The notes below the pieces were generated by a model. It was not told where the DNA came from, searched no databases, and saw only the letters and a list, made by a program, of their open reading frames with translations. Positions 1 through 11,367 of a stretch of DNA of 64,000 bases are shown piece by piece. Every line of letters begins with the position of its first letter. Position 1 is the first letter of the stretch. The stretch lies in contig OX421962.1 of assembly GCA_949128115.1 (NCBI GenBank), positions 7,968,262 to 8,032,261 on the forward strand. The letters run 5' to 3'. Source of the stretch: Anaspis maculata. Its lineage: Eukaryota; Arthropoda; Insecta; Coleoptera; Scraptiidae. The position numbers and the translations under genes were made by a program.

Positions 1-1490
1 TGAAATAGGCAATCTGAATATATCTGTCAAATTTGTCATTTTGACAGCTCTAAGGCCGCCGCCATATTGAACTTTTGCATTTTCAACCGATCCGATTGGG
101 ATTTTTAACATAATAGGTACCCCCCACTTGAAGTGGACAATCGAGGTGTATCTATCAAATTTGACGTTTTGAAAGTTCCAAAAGGCTGTCATATCGAACT
201 TTTGCATTTTCCAACCGATTCGGTTGGGATTTAAAACCTATAACCACTTGATACGGACAACCGAAATGCATCTGTGAAATTCTGATTGTTGATGTTTCAA
301 GAGGCCGCCATATTGAACTTTTGCATTTTTTGACCTACCCGATTGGGATTTAGGACCTATACTTTCTTTGGTCAGGCAGTCGAAATGCATCTGTCAAATG
401 TCGATTTTTAACGTTTCTAGAGGTCGCTATATTGAACTTTAGCATTTTTCAACCGATCTGATTGGTATTTTGAGCCCATAGCCACTCGAGATTGGCGATC
501 AAAATGCATCTGTCAAATTTGGATTTTTGACGTTTCAAGAGGCCGCCGACGTTTCAACAGACCGCCATATAGGTCGCGGGAACAAAAATGGCGTGCTGAA
601 GATGGGTATATGGTATGATGTTATTTTCACTAGTACCTACTTGTTGGTACAATTTTCTTCAGTTGTAAAGTTGTAATAAATATCTAGATAATTTATTGAA
701 CAATTCTCGCTTTATCATAGAAATTAATGTGCTAAACTCAAGATTCAACTGAGTAATATCAAAAACAAGCGAATCTTTACAGCGGTACTTTGGCACCCTA
801 TCAGGCGCAAGCGCGGGCAAGAAGCTGACAAGAGGCGCTTGGTTGTGCCGGCGTGCCTGCAACGTTGCCATAGCGGGTGCCAAGGTGACGGTTATGTTTC
901 CGCGACCTATTGAACTTTTGCATTTTTCAAACAATCTGATCGAGATTCTAGACCTACACCCACCTAAGGTTGGCGATCAAAATGCATCTGTCAAATTTTG
1001 ATTTTTGACGATCCAAGTGGCCGCCATATTGAACTTTTGCATCTTTTAACCGGTCTGATTGGTATTTTGAACCCATAGCCACTTGAGATTGGCGATCAAA
1101 ACGCATCTGTCACATTTTGATTTTTGACGTTCCCAGATGCCGCCATATTGAATTTTTGCATTGTTCAACCGATCTGATTGATATTTCAAGCCTTTACCTA
1201 CTTGAAGTAGACAATTGAGATGCATCTGTCAAATTTTCCATTTTGACATTTCAAAGGCTGCCATATTGAACTATTGTATTTTTCAACAGATTATATTGAG
1301 ATTTTAACAAATACTTCGTCAAGATGGTCAATCGAAATGCATTCGTCAAATTCGACATTTTGGCAGTTTGAAGCCGCAGTATTGAACTCTGGCTTTTTTC
1401 AACCGAATCCATCTAGTTTTCAAACCTAGACTTGGTTCAGATGAACAATTGAAATGTGACTGTCAAATTTTGAATTTTGCAGATATTTCT
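1..1490. repeat. ~120-bp tandem satellite
   Basis: About a dozen diverged copies of a ~120-bp unit. Each carries a block reading roughly GCCGCCATATTGAACTTTTG, then CAACCGATCTGATTGGGATT, then CATCTGTCAAATTTTGAT. The ATATTGAAC block recurs near 60, 187, 307, 426, 909, 1026, 1144, 1263 and 1379, a spacing close to 120 bp once the insertion at 571-908 is removed. No coding capacity is evident. The 91-aa minus-strand frame at 659-934 lies mostly in the insertion and is not supported. Confidence 0.85.
571..908. mobile_element. 338-bp MITE inserted in the satellite
   Basis: The insertion splits one satellite unit at CCATAT/TGAAC. It starts AGGTCGCGGGAACA and ends with the inverse of AGGTCGCGGAAACA, so the inverted ends match at 13 of 14 positions. 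Neighbouring units give the empty site, so a 2-3 bp target duplication (AT, or TAT) can be read directly. A second copy starts at 63711 and an internal fragment lies at 44229-44340. No transposase is encoded, so it is non-autonomous. The superfamily is undetermined. Confidence 0.7.
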
Positions 1491-2082
1491 ATTTCATCTC
1501 AATTTCTCCTCCAAATATTTAGAAAGGCTCCTAAATAATACTAATACACGGTTCTGCTTTTTCTTCCACTACACGGTGTCTTCCACGACAGTACCTTCTT
1601 CACGGTTTAGGTTTCCATAACACATATCGTCGCTCTCATTTTCAAAGTTTCATCATGTTTCCAGTATTTCCAGTAGTTACCTTGAACAAAAGTAGAAATA
1701 CATATATTTATGAACAAAGTAATGGTGTCTCAATTTTCTCCAACTGACCAGACCCTACTCTCAGTGACATGCGTTCCGTTCACAATAGAACCCTACGAGT
1801 CCAGGCAGAAATTTCAAAACACGCGAAAAACAAACATTTTCTCGAATTCGTGTTACTCGTACACAATCAATTACTTACGTCTCTTGGAAAACTTCATTTG
1901 ACCAAGACACTATCGACGGACATGCATAAAATTACTAAACTCGCCAAGGAAGATCCTGATATTTGCCTAAAACAACGGAAAATCAACATCATGTATACAA
2001 TTCCCTTTCCATTTGTCCGGTGTCAGTGGAACAAATTCCCTGTCTACTTTTCAACCAATGCTTTCACTCAGGCGACGGCTAG
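1491..2082. other. No gene recognised
   Basis: AT-rich DNA with an unsupported 107-aa open frame (1769-2092) that runs into the neighbouring repeat. It has no recognisable domain, signal peptide or splice context. It probably belongs to the intron upstream of the zinc-finger exon at 2779. Confidence 0.4.
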
Positions 2083-2725
2083 TATTGGATAGAAGTGGTC
2101 CTGAAAGTGAGCTCTGGGTAAGGGTTAGAAGCCGTGCTTTCGATGAATTTTTCAAACATTCCGCAAAGATGTTGTCAGTGAGACTTGATTGCGATTTCAT
2201 TTGAGTTCTGTCACTTTTTGTATCTCATGCGCAGTTGCTCGATTGATTTTCCATTTTTCCCGATGTCAAGTATTCAGTACATACTACTGATTTCCGGAAA
2301 GATTCGAGCTTGCTTGACATGAAACTGGATCGAAATCAGGCAAAAAAAGCGGTTTGATAGCGATATTGGATAGAATCGGTCCTAAAAGTGAGCTCTGGGT
2401 AAGAGCCAAAAGCCATGCTTTCGATGATCTTTGAGAGACTTTCCACAAGGGTGTTGTCAGAAGCTTGATTAACATGAAACTGAATCGAAATTAGGCACTA
2501 AAAGCGGTTTGATAGCGATATTGGATAGAATCGGACCTAAAAGTGAACTCTGGGTAAAGGCTAGAAGCCATGTTTTCGATGGTTTCTCCAAACATATTCA
2601 ACGAAGATCTTATCAGTGAGACCACATACTTCGATTGTGATTTCAGTTGAGTCTGTCACTTTATTATATCATCTGCGCGCAGTTGCTCGATGGATTTTTC
2701 ATTCTTTCCGATGTTAAGTATTCAA
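2083..2725. repeat. Complex tandem repeat in intron
   Basis: Three copies of a block starting ATTGGATAGAA begin at about 2083, 2365 and 2518. Each continues with a GAGCTCTGGGTAAG-like and a GCTTTCGATG-like segment. A second block (GCGCAGTTGCTCGAT...) occurs near 2230 and again near 2678. The repeat ends about 50 bp before the zinc-finger exon's splice acceptor. Confidence 0.7.
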
Positions 2726-2778
2726 CAAGCCGACTTTGATGGCAAGGCTTTTTGCATACTGAAATGTAAACTTTTCAG

Positions 2779-4095
2779 GGTTTGGAGCGCCACGAGCAGT
2801 CTCACAACAACGTCCGTCCGCACAAGTGCAACTACTGCGAGGCCAGCTTCAACTCGGCCATCAAACTGACCCGCCACGTCACCTCTCACGCCGGTCTCCG
2901 CCCGTACCCTTGCAAAATCTGCGGCCGCACGTTCCTCCTCAGCCACCACCTGACCCGTCACATGCGCAGCCATTACGCCGCCAACCAACCGGAGGTCTTC
3001 ATGCCGTCCGCCCAGCACAAGTGCGACATCTGCAGCATGTCCTTCCGCCGCAAGGACTCGCTGATCAACCACAGCGCCATCCACTCCATGGTCAACCTCA
3101 AGTGCGTCATCTGCAACACCGAGTTCGACAACGTCGTCAAGGTCAAAGAGCACATCACCACCCACCTCTCCGACCTGCCGTTCCCGTGCGAAAAGTGCGA
3201 TTACTCTTTCGAAACGCAAGAGCAGCTGGAAGATCACGAGGTGAAGCACGCCGAAATGGAGTACGAAGATCAGATCGAGCAGGAAGTGATCGCCGAGGCC
3301 AGGCAGGCGGCGTCGCGCGGCGAAGGCGAAGACGACGAGGACGAAGAGGAGGAGGACTTTTCGGGCGACGAGGTGACCGAGTTCACCATCACCAACGACA
3401 TGAACAATCCGGAGGTGGTGCGTCGCTCGAAGCGCGTGCCGAAGATCAAGAACTACGCCGAGTTTTTGAAGGACGAGCTCGGTTCGGACATAGAGGACAA
3501 TTCGCAAGGGCAAGTGGAAGAGGTTCCGGAAGAAAAAGTCTTGATAGAGGAATCGGGCGAGGTGATACATGCCGAAATCGAAGACAACGTCATCAAACCG
3601 ATCGTGCGGTCGGAAGGCACCAAAGTCTACACGAGGAGGAACGTAAACGAGCGGCCGAGGATCGTGCCGCAAGTCAGCATGGAGCACGCCAACGTCGCCA
3701 CGCTGTCGAAGATCACGCAACCGGCCACGACGCTGATGAGCTTCGACACGGCCGAGCTAGGCAAGGTGCCCGACAAGGAGATCTTCAACATGAAGATCGG
3801 CAACAAGACGGTCACGGTGCAGAAGCTGCTGCTCACCAAGGAGCAGATGAAGGCCATGGCCAAGGAGGGCAAGATCGAAAAGCAAGGCAACACGCTGGTG
3901 CTGAAGAAGACGCCGGGGCAGAGCCTCAACATGAGCCTGGACGCGTATCTGAAGAGCAAGGGAGCGATAAGCACCTCCACGCCCATCAGGAAAGTGTTCA
4001 CGGGCGTGCCGAAACAGTCGCAGTCCATGTTCGAGGAGACGATAGATTTCGAGGTGCAAGATAGCGATCCCGTTGAAGAATCAGTGACTAATTAA
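2779..4095 (+). CDS. C2H2 zinc-finger protein, 3' terminal exon (5' part not seen)
   Basis: The exon opens right after a pyrimidine-rich acceptor ending in TTTTCAG at 2778 and continues an open frame to TAA at 4093-4095, giving about 438 residues. There is no plausible initiator: the first residues (GLERHEQSH) are the tail of a zinc finger whose cysteines must lie in an upstream exon. Five complete C2H2 fingers follow, then an acidic stretch (DDEDEEEEDF). The C-terminal half is low in recognisable domains. It has a basic RRSKRVPKIKNYAEFL segment and a conserved-looking KEQMKAMAKEGKIEKQGNTL segment. GC content is far higher than in the flanks, as expected of a selected host exon. A nuclear DNA-binding regulator is likely, but the target is unknown. 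AATAAA lies 278 bp after the stop. Confidence 0.85.
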   Translation, partial: GLERHEQSHNNVRPHKCNYCEASFNSAIKLTRHVTSHAGLRPYPCKICGRTFLLSHHLTRHMRSHYAANQPEVFMPSAQHKCDICSMSFRRKDSLINHSAIHSMVNLKCVICNTEFDNVVKVKEHITTHLSDLPFPCEKCDYSFETQEQLEDHEVKHAEMEYEDQIEQEVIAEARQAASRGEGEDDEDEEEEDFSGDEVTEFTITNDMNNPEVVRRSKRVPKIKNYAEFLKDELGSDIEDNSQGQVEEVPEEKVLIEESGEVIHAEIEDNVIKPIVRSEGTKVYTRRNVNERPRIVPQVSMEHANVATLSKITQPATTLMSFDTAELGKVPDKEIFNMKIGNKTVTVQKLLLTKEQMKAMAKEGKIEKQGNTLVLKKTPGQSLNMSLDAYLKSKGAISTSTPIRKVFTGVPKQSQSMFEETIDFEVQDSDPVEESVTN

Positions 4096-4372
4096 ATTAG
4101 CTGAGTAAGTGTTTTTACTCTCAGTTCCACTGAGCTCTCTTGAATTTTATCATCGTGATAGATTCGCGCTATTGGCCAAATTTAAGTGAGCTTGGTAGAA
4201 GTGGTTAGTTTTCTTCTTAGGCATGTAGATATTTTAGACGTTTTAATCTGACCATCGGCCTATGTTTGTATATCATGAGGATTCTATTATGTAAAGATTT
4301 GATTATATGTATTAATTGTCATGCCGATGGAGCATAAATTTAAAGGGCTTTAAGATTGAGTATACTTACGGA

Positions 4373-4378
4373 AATAAA
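4373..4378 (+). terminator. Poly(A) signal of the zinc-finger gene
   Basis: AATAAA lies 278 bp downstream of the TAA, in AT-rich 3' UTR sequence with no other strong signal between. Confidence 0.6.
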
Positions 4379-4624
4379 TAGATTTTAATCTACGTGTTTT
4401 GGATTCATCATCCTGTGCCTGAAAGCTGACCAGGTGGCACAGATATTTCAGTTACGTATTGATTGGGATATTGGTCTTGTGCTAAGACTAGTTTGGCACG
4501 CCTGTTGGAATGTTACGAAATTTAATGAGGTCATACTTTGACGGCATAGATGACAATTGACAGATCATACGTGACGTTTACACAATTGACATGTACAATG
4601 ACTACAATGTCATAACAGCGACGT

Positions 4625-4965
4625 AATCGCCCTCTACTTGAGTCTATTTTTATTTAATAGTCCACTAGCCAACGTCGTACTTCCTGTGCAAAACGTCGCA
4701 ACATGGCACTGGCGATTTTTGAAGTGACATTTTTAACGCTCAATTAGTGATGACGTAGGTGTGTAGGTCAGGGTGTCGTTGCCATGGCAACCATGGATAC
4801 AAACCGAATAGTCGAGGCTGCTCACTTGGGAATTGGTCAATAAACCGCATTTGATGGAAATATAGCCATTTGGTAGTGGTACAAGTGTTTTAGGGACCCA
4901 TTAGGTCATTTTGACCCGCAGCACTACTTCGCCAGTTATAGTGGAGTGGGGGGCATTTTTCGCCA
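4625..4965. repeat. Dispersed repeat, inverted relative to 25.3-25.8 kb
   Basis: Segments such as GTCTATTTTTATTT, the GGCAACCATGGATACAAACC-like block, AAACCGCATTTGATG, TGGTAGTGGTACAAG and GACCCATTAGGTCATTTTG recur in reverse complement and in matching order within 25310-25830. The copies are diverged. No coding frame is convincing. Confidence 0.6.
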
Positions 4966-4977
4966 TCTTACAAAATG

Positions 4978-5300
4978 GAGTATTATACTAAAAAAATTTT
5001 TCGATTGAAATGGAAACTAGATTGAAAAATAATTGACCCGTGTTTTTTTATTCAGTCAAAACTTGTATCGTTTGGGCGCAATAAATAAATAACATCAACT
5101 AGTTCTGACGTCACAGCGAGTCGCCGCCTATACTGCCTGTGTAAATGACGTCAGAAATAGGCAGAATATAGGAAATTCATTTATTTATTGCGGCCAAACG
5201 ATACGATTTATGGCAAAATAAAAAAATACGGGTCAGCTTTTTTTCAATATAGTTTCCGATTCTGTCAAAAACAAAATATTTTTTTAAAAGTATAATACTC
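4978..5300. mobile_element. Foldback/MITE, ~120-bp inverted arms
   Basis: The left arm begins GAGTATTATACT and the right arm ends AGTATAATACTC. Between them AATTGACCCGTGTTTTTTTA pairs with the inverse of AAAAAATACGGGTCAG, and CGTTTGGGCGCAATAAATAA pairs with the inverse of TTATTTATTGCGGCCAAACG. The loop is ~80 bp and contains two TGACGTCA-type sites. No protein is encoded. The ~63-aa minus frame at 5265-5456 overlaps the arm and is not supported. Confidence 0.75.
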
Positions 5301-6186
5301 TATTACAAATTTTGAACGGATATTGTGTTTTTGAGAATCTAGGGGCGTTTCCGGACGAAGGTAAAATTTCCGGTATAGGCGATTTACATTTAAAAAACGC
5401 CACCTGGTGTAGAGCTCAGTACTTGATCGTGGAGGACTTTTTTGAGAGAAACACATTCTCCAACGTCTAGTAGCCTAGGTCGGCGCTACTAGATACCTGC
5501 AATAACCCACATCATTGACATGGAAATTTGACAAGTAGAAATGATGTGAAAAGGGGTTTGCATTTGTGTCTCTTATTTCATGTTATGGTTAGCGTATTTA
5601 GCAGGCTTGTAGTGGATCTAGATCCAGAGGTGCGCAGCTGAAAGACTACACCCCCAGCAATGCACTACATTGCGATTGCGGTGAAAAAAGACAACGTTTG
5701 CGTCCCTAACACAAAGGTAGCTACGGCGAGCTTATTAGAATGAAAAATGCGGATCTCCAGCTGAAGTCCAAGCAGAAAATCTTTAGAAAAAAGCGAGGAA
5801 AAAACTTAGATGATGGTTGACTCAGCATGGCCAGCCCGAGGTGACTTTTTCTTGTCTGGCAAACTGGCTTGTTGTGTGTTTCCCTCCGTGCGGATGTGAC
5901 AGTCTATAGCTCTTCCTTGGGCGGAAGCTATGGATGCTTTAGAGAAAGGTCTGCGACGACGCTGGTCATCAACATGAGGCCCAATAAAGAGCCTACGGGG
6001 TCCCAAGGGTTCACAGGAACAAAAGTTTGCTTGGAGTGGACTGCACAAGACAGCAAAGTGACAGTTTTGACGTGCCACCAATTGACGTGACAGCCGACGT
6101 TGCCTGCGGCAACTTGGACCTCCTCAAATAATCAATTCCCTAAAACTTCCTCCACGAAGAGGCCATTTTCTCCAATAAGGTCAATC
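5301..6186. other. No gene recognised
   Basis: Short overlapping open frames on both strands (5806-6081 minus, 5869-6090 plus) show no family signature. The stretch sits between a foldback element and a SINE fragment, so it is probably more repeat-derived DNA. Confidence 0.3.
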
Positions 6187-6262
6187 GCCTAGCATCACCG
6201 GCGTCGGTGTTGGGCCTCGTTGCGGAAATAGGGCAATGTTAAATAAACAAATGATAAAAAAA
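6187..6262 (+). mobile_element. SINE 3'-end fragment
   Basis: CACCGGCGTCGGTGTTGGGC, CTCGTTGCGGAAAT and TTAAATAAAC followed by an A-rich tail match the last ~75 bp of the complete SINE at 14030-14372. The tRNA-like head is absent, so this is a 5'-truncated copy. Confidence 0.8.
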
Positions 6263-7728
6263 GTACTTGGACTTTGATACGAAATTCCGACGTCAAACTA
6301 GAAAATTTTCGACTTTCAAAGACGAGGAATTTCGGCTTTTATACTCAAATTTTTTTGACTTTTTCCAAGACAAAAATTCCGAACTTTGAACTCGAGGTAC
6401 TTTGACTTCAATCCCAAAATTTTGACATTCAAACTGGAAGTGGAAAATTCGACTTTCAAAGGAAAATTTAGACTTTTAAACTTGAAGTACCTACTTCGAA
6501 TTTGATTTGGAAATTCGACATATTTCGACTTCAATCTCAAAAGATGACATTCAAACTCGACTCCGAGCTCGACTCCGAATTTGATTTGGAAACTCGACAT
6601 ATTTCGACTTCAATCTCAAAATATGACATTCAAACTCGGAAGGTCTCGAGTTTCAAAGACAAGAAATTTCGACCTTGAATTCGAAAAACGTTTGAACTTT
6701 TTAGACAAAAATTTCGATTTTTGAACTCAAGTACTTCGACTTCATTCCTTAAATTTCGACTTTCAAACTCGAAATTTTGATACTTTGAACGTAACATTTC
6801 TTCGACTTTTGAAGACATAAAATTTCGATTTTTGAAGGTAAACGAAGTACTTTGACTTCATTCTCAAAATCCCGACATCCAGACTTGAATAATTTCGACT
6901 TTTAAAGACGAAGTACTACTCCGCCTTCAATCTCAAAATTGCGTCTTTCAAACTTGAGGTACTTCGAAAGACAAAAAATTTCAACTTTTGAACTCGAAAA
7001 CACTTCGACTGAATTCCCTGAATTTCGTCATTTAAACTGGAAGAATTTCCACTTCCAAAGATAAAAATTTTGACTTCCAAACTCAAAGTACCTAGACTTC
7101 AATCTCAAAATTCCGACATTAAGCTCGGAAGATTTCGACTTTCAAAGACGAGAAATTTCGACTTATGAACTCGAAGTACTTCGACTTTTTTCTTGAAATT
7201 TTGACATTCGAAATCGAAAAACTTCGACTTTCAAAAAGGAATTTCGACGTTAAAACTCGAAAAATGTCGACTTTATTCTCGAAGTTCTGACATTTGAACT
7301 CGAAAAAATTCGACTTTCAGTGACGAAGTAACTTGATTTTATTCTCGAGATTTCGACATTCAAACTCGAATAATTTTGACTTTCAAAGACAAAGTACTAC
7401 TTCGCCTTCAATCTCGAAATTTCGACTTTCAAACTCGATGTACTTTGACTTAGATCTCAAAATTTAGACATTTAAACTCGAAAAAATTTGACTTTCAAAG
7501 GCAAAAAAAATCGACTTTCAAAGACAAAATACTGTGACTTTATTCTTGAAATTCCGATATTCATCTTTAATAATTTCGACTTTCTCAAATACAAAGTACC
7601 ACTTCGACTTCTATCTCAAAATTCCGACATTTAAACTCAGACGATTTCGTCTTTCAAAGAAAAGATTTCGACTTTTGAGCTCGAAACACTTCGACTCAAT
7701 TCCCAACACATTTCGTCATTTAAACTGA
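6262..7728. repeat. TCGAA-rich satellite array, block A
   Basis: Dense degenerate repeats built from AATTTCGACTTTCAAA, AACTCGAAGTACTTCGACTT and CTCGAAATTTCGACATT. Longer segments recur in the same order in block B: the AAGCTCGGAAGATTTCGAC segment at ~7130 recurs at ~9720 and ~10705, and the GACGTTAAAACTCGAAAAAT segment at ~7250 recurs at ~9890 and ~10880. This implies a higher-order unit of about 1 kb. Small open frames here are artefacts of the repeat. Confidence 0.85.
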
Positions 7729-8919
7729 TAGTCCATCCGCTAGGTACTATTCTGTATTTTTTTAGAGGTCGAAAAGGTTTTTTTTGGAATTCCAATCAGT
7801 TAAGGTCCACAGAATCATATTTTTTTGGTGGCAACGCTCAAAAGTGGTGCGGTCACCCTGTGCACCCCCATGGGGGCCAGCCCCCAGTAAATAGAATTTC
7901 AGCTCTGTAACTCGGAGGATCGACACAGAATTACAAAAAATTCATGATGTCATGAAAAAACTCCCTCAAAAGTCATCCACAATGAAGATACAGCCCTTCA
8001 AGTTTCAAAAAAGGCGATTTCCGTGGAGGTACAATTTCCACAATTTTCAACCGATTTTGCTGAAAATTTGGCTAAGCCCCTTTGTAACAAGGATCTAGAA
8101 GGGGGAATTTCATTTTCTGGATAAATTGTCCAGTGGCGGAACAACTGGAAATTTTGACATAATTCCGTCCCTCCTCATTTCTCAAGTCCCTGGTCAACTT
8201 TGGACCCTGAAACTTTCAATATGTATCAAATACATTATTCAGTTACGATGTTCCAAAAAAAAAAAAAAATTTGAACACAATTTTTTTATATAAAAAGAAT
8301 ACTAGGATATTCAGCTAAAAAAAATGAAAGCAAATCTCCCTCTTCTATATTCAACATTAAACCCAGAAACCAGCTCTGATTCTAATTTTTTTGGGAACAT
8401 CGTAGCTGAACAATATATTCGACACTTAGTGAAAGTTTCAGAGTTCAAAGTTGACCAGGGACTTGAGAAATGAGGAGGAACGGCATTATGTCAAAATTTC
8501 CAGTTGCTCCGCCACTGGACAATTTATCCAGAAAATGAAATTCCCCCTTCTAGATACTTGTTACAGAGGGGCCTAGCCAAATTTTCAGCAAAATCGGTTG
8601 AAAATTGTGGAAATTGTACCTCCACGGAAATCGCCTTTTTTGAAACTTGAAGGGCTGTATCTTCATTGTGGATGACTTTTGAGGGACATTTTTCATGACA
8701 TCCTAAATTTATTGCAATTCTGTGTCGATCCTCCGAGTTACAGAACTGAAATTCGATCAACTGGGGGCTGGCCCCCATGGGGGTGCACAGGGTGACCGCA
8801 CCACTTTTGAGCGTTGCCACCAAAAAAATATGACTCTGTGGACCTTAACTGATTGGAATTCCAAAAAAAACCTTTTCGACCCCTAAAAAAATACAGAATA
8901 GTACCCAGCGGATGGACTA
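7729..8919. mobile_element. 1.19-kb palindromic foldback element
   Basis: Two ~570-bp arms are near reverse complements. The ends read TAGTCCATCCGC and GCGGATGGACTA, and matched interior landmarks include GGTGGCAACGCTCAAAAGTG, GGGGGCCAGCCCCC, GTGTCGATCCTCCGAG and CAACTGGAAATTTTGACATA. The centre is an A/T-rich loop near 8260-8380. The flanks are TGA/TGA in otherwise continuous satellite, so a 3-bp target duplication is likely. No transposase is encoded. A transcript through it would form a very long hairpin. Confidence 0.85.
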
Positions 8920-8922
8920 TGA

Positions 8923-11353
8923 AAAAAATTGAAGATTTTCAAACTCAAGAGTACTTCGAATTCTATCTCAATATTCCGACATTAAGTTCGGAAGATTTTG
9001 ACTTTCAAAGACGAAAAGTTTCGATTTTTCAACTCGAAAAATTTTGACTTTTCTTCCAAGGGAAAGAATTTCGACTTGAACTCGAAGTACTTCGACTTTA
9101 CTCTGGAAATGCCGGCATTCGAAATCGAAAAGCTTCGATTTTCAACAAGGAATTTCGACTTTCAAGCTCGAAAAATTCCGACTTGCAAACTCGAAGTACC
9201 TTGATCTCGACTTTAATGTCGAAATTTCGACATTTAAACTCGAAAAAATTCGACTTTCAAAGAGGAAGTACTTCGAGTTGATTTCTTAAATTCGACAATT
9301 TAGCCTTTCAACAAACAAAAAATTTCGACTTTCATAGACTATGTACAATACCTACTTTGACTTCACTCTAAATTTCGACATTCAAACTCGAATAATTTCG
9401 ACTTCCAAAGATGAAGTACTTATTTGCCTTTAATCTCGAAATTTCGATTTTCAAACTCGATGTACTTCGACTTCAAACTCAATATTCCGACATTTTAACT
9501 CAGTCGAGTTCGTCTTTTAAAGAAGAAATTTCGACTTTTGAGCTCGACAAATGCTTGACTATTTTCCAAAACAAAAAATTTCGACTTTTGAACTCGAAAC
9601 CGACTCAATTCCCTAAATGTCGTCCTTTAAACTGGAAAAATTTCGACTTATAAAGGACAAAAATTTTGACCTTCAAACTCAAAGTACCCAGACTTCAATC
9701 TCAAAATTCCGACATTAAGCTCGGAAGATTTCGACTTTCAAAGACGAGAAATTTCGACTCCTCAACTCGAAAAATTTTGGCTTTTCTCCCAAGACAAAAA
9801 ACTTCGACTTATGAACTCGAAGTACTCCGACTTTATTCTTGAAATTTTGACATTCGAAATCGAAATACTTCCGACTTTCGAAGAGGAATTTCGACGTTGA
9901 AACTCGAAAAATGTCGATTTATTCTCGAAGTTTTGACATTTGAACTCGAAAAAAATCGACTTTCAGTGACGAAGTAACTTGATTTTATTTCCGAGATTTC
10001 GACATTCAAACTCGAATAATTTCGGCTTTCAAAGACGAAGTACTAGTTACTTCGCCTTTAATCTCGAAATTTCGACTTTCAAATACTTCGACTTTAATCT
10101 CAAAATTTAGACATTTGAATTCGAAAAAATTTGACTTCCAAAGGCAAAAAAAATCTACTTTCAAAAACGAAATACTGTGACTTTATTCTCAAAATTCCGA
10201 CATTTACCTTGAATAATTTTGACTTTCAAAGACGAAGTACAGTTGCGGCCTCATAAAAGTTTACACCGATGACAATCGTATGGCCATGCTCATTCAAAAT
10301 TACGTCAAAACTGAATTAGCATGGCCACTCGATCGCCGTCGGTGTAAACTTTTATGAGGCCGCAACTTTACCACTTCGACTTCTATCTGAAAATTCCGAC
10401 ATTTAAACTTCAATAATTTCGACTTTCGCCTTTGATTTTGAAATTGCGTCTTTCAAACTCGAGGTGCTTCGACTTCAAACTCAAAATTCCGACCTTGCAA
10501 TTCAGACGATTTCGTCTTTCTAAAAGAAATTTGGACTTTTGAGCTCGAAAAATGTTTGACTTTTTTCCATGACAAAAAATTTCAACTTTTGAAATCAAAA
10601 CACTTTGACTCAATTCCCTGAATTTCGTCATTCCATTCAAACTGGAAAAATTTTGACTTTCAAACTCAAAATACCTAGACTTCAATCTAAAAATTCCGAC
10701 ATTGAGCTCGGAAGATTTAGACTTTCAAAAACAAGAAATTTCGACTCCTTGACTCGAAAAATTTTGACTCTTCTCCCAAGGTAAAAAATATCGACTTATG
10801 AACTCAAAGTACTTCGACTTTTTTCTTGAAATTTTGACATTTGAAATCGAAAAACTTCGACTTTCAAAGAGGAATTTCGACGTTAAAACTCGAAAAATGT
10901 CGACTTTATTCTCGAAGTTTTGACATTTGAACTCGAAAAAATTCGACTTTCAGTGACGAAGTAACTTGGTTTCATTCTCGAGATTTCGACATTCAAACTT
11001 GAATAGTTTCGACTTTCAAAGACGAAGTACTACTTCGCCTTTAATCTCGAAATTCCGACTTTCAAACTCGATGTACTTTGACTTTAATCTCAAGATTTAG
11101 ACATTTGAACTCAAAAAAATTTGACTTTCAAAGGCAAAAAAACATTCGACTTTCAAAGACGAAATACTGTGACTATATTCTCAAAACTCCGACATGTATC
11201 TTGAATAGTTTCGACTTTCAAAGACAAAGTACCACTTCGACTTTTATCTCAAAATTCCGACATTTAAACTCAGACGATTTCGTCTTTCAAAAAAAAAAAT
11301 CGACTTTTGAACTCGAAACACTTTGACTCAATTCCCTACATTTCGTCATTTAA
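8923..11353. repeat. TCGAA-rich satellite array, block B
   Basis: Continuation of block A after removal of the foldback element. Two successive higher-order units can be aligned about 985 bp apart (near 9690 and 10675). The unit contains CGTCATTTAAACTGGAAAAA, which defines the empty site of the large TTAA insertion at its right end. One MITE is nested at 10241-10367. Confidence 0.85.
10241..10367. mobile_element. 127-bp MITE with near-perfect 28-bp TIRs
   Basis: The ends are AGTTGCGGCCTCATAAAAGT... and its inverse, continuing through TTTACACCGA with no mismatch seen. It interrupts a satellite unit that elsewhere reads AAAGTACCACTTCGAC, which suggests a short TA or TAC duplication. No coding capacity. 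Confidence 0.85.
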
Positions 11354-11367
11354 GAGTCCTCTGTACG

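Noticed and set aside
1769..2092. 107-codon frame as a gene
   Set aside because: No domain, AT-rich with no coding bias, and its end overlaps an intronic tandem repeat.
2722..3720. 332-codon minus frame and 412-codon plus frame over the zinc-finger exon
   Set aside because: These are shadows of a GC-rich coding exon. They have no domains, whereas the frame at 2779-4095 has consecutive C2H2 fingers.
6316..11326. Many 60-100-codon frames within the TCGAA satellite
   Set aside because: They follow the repeat, start and stop at random, and share composition rather than conserved domains.
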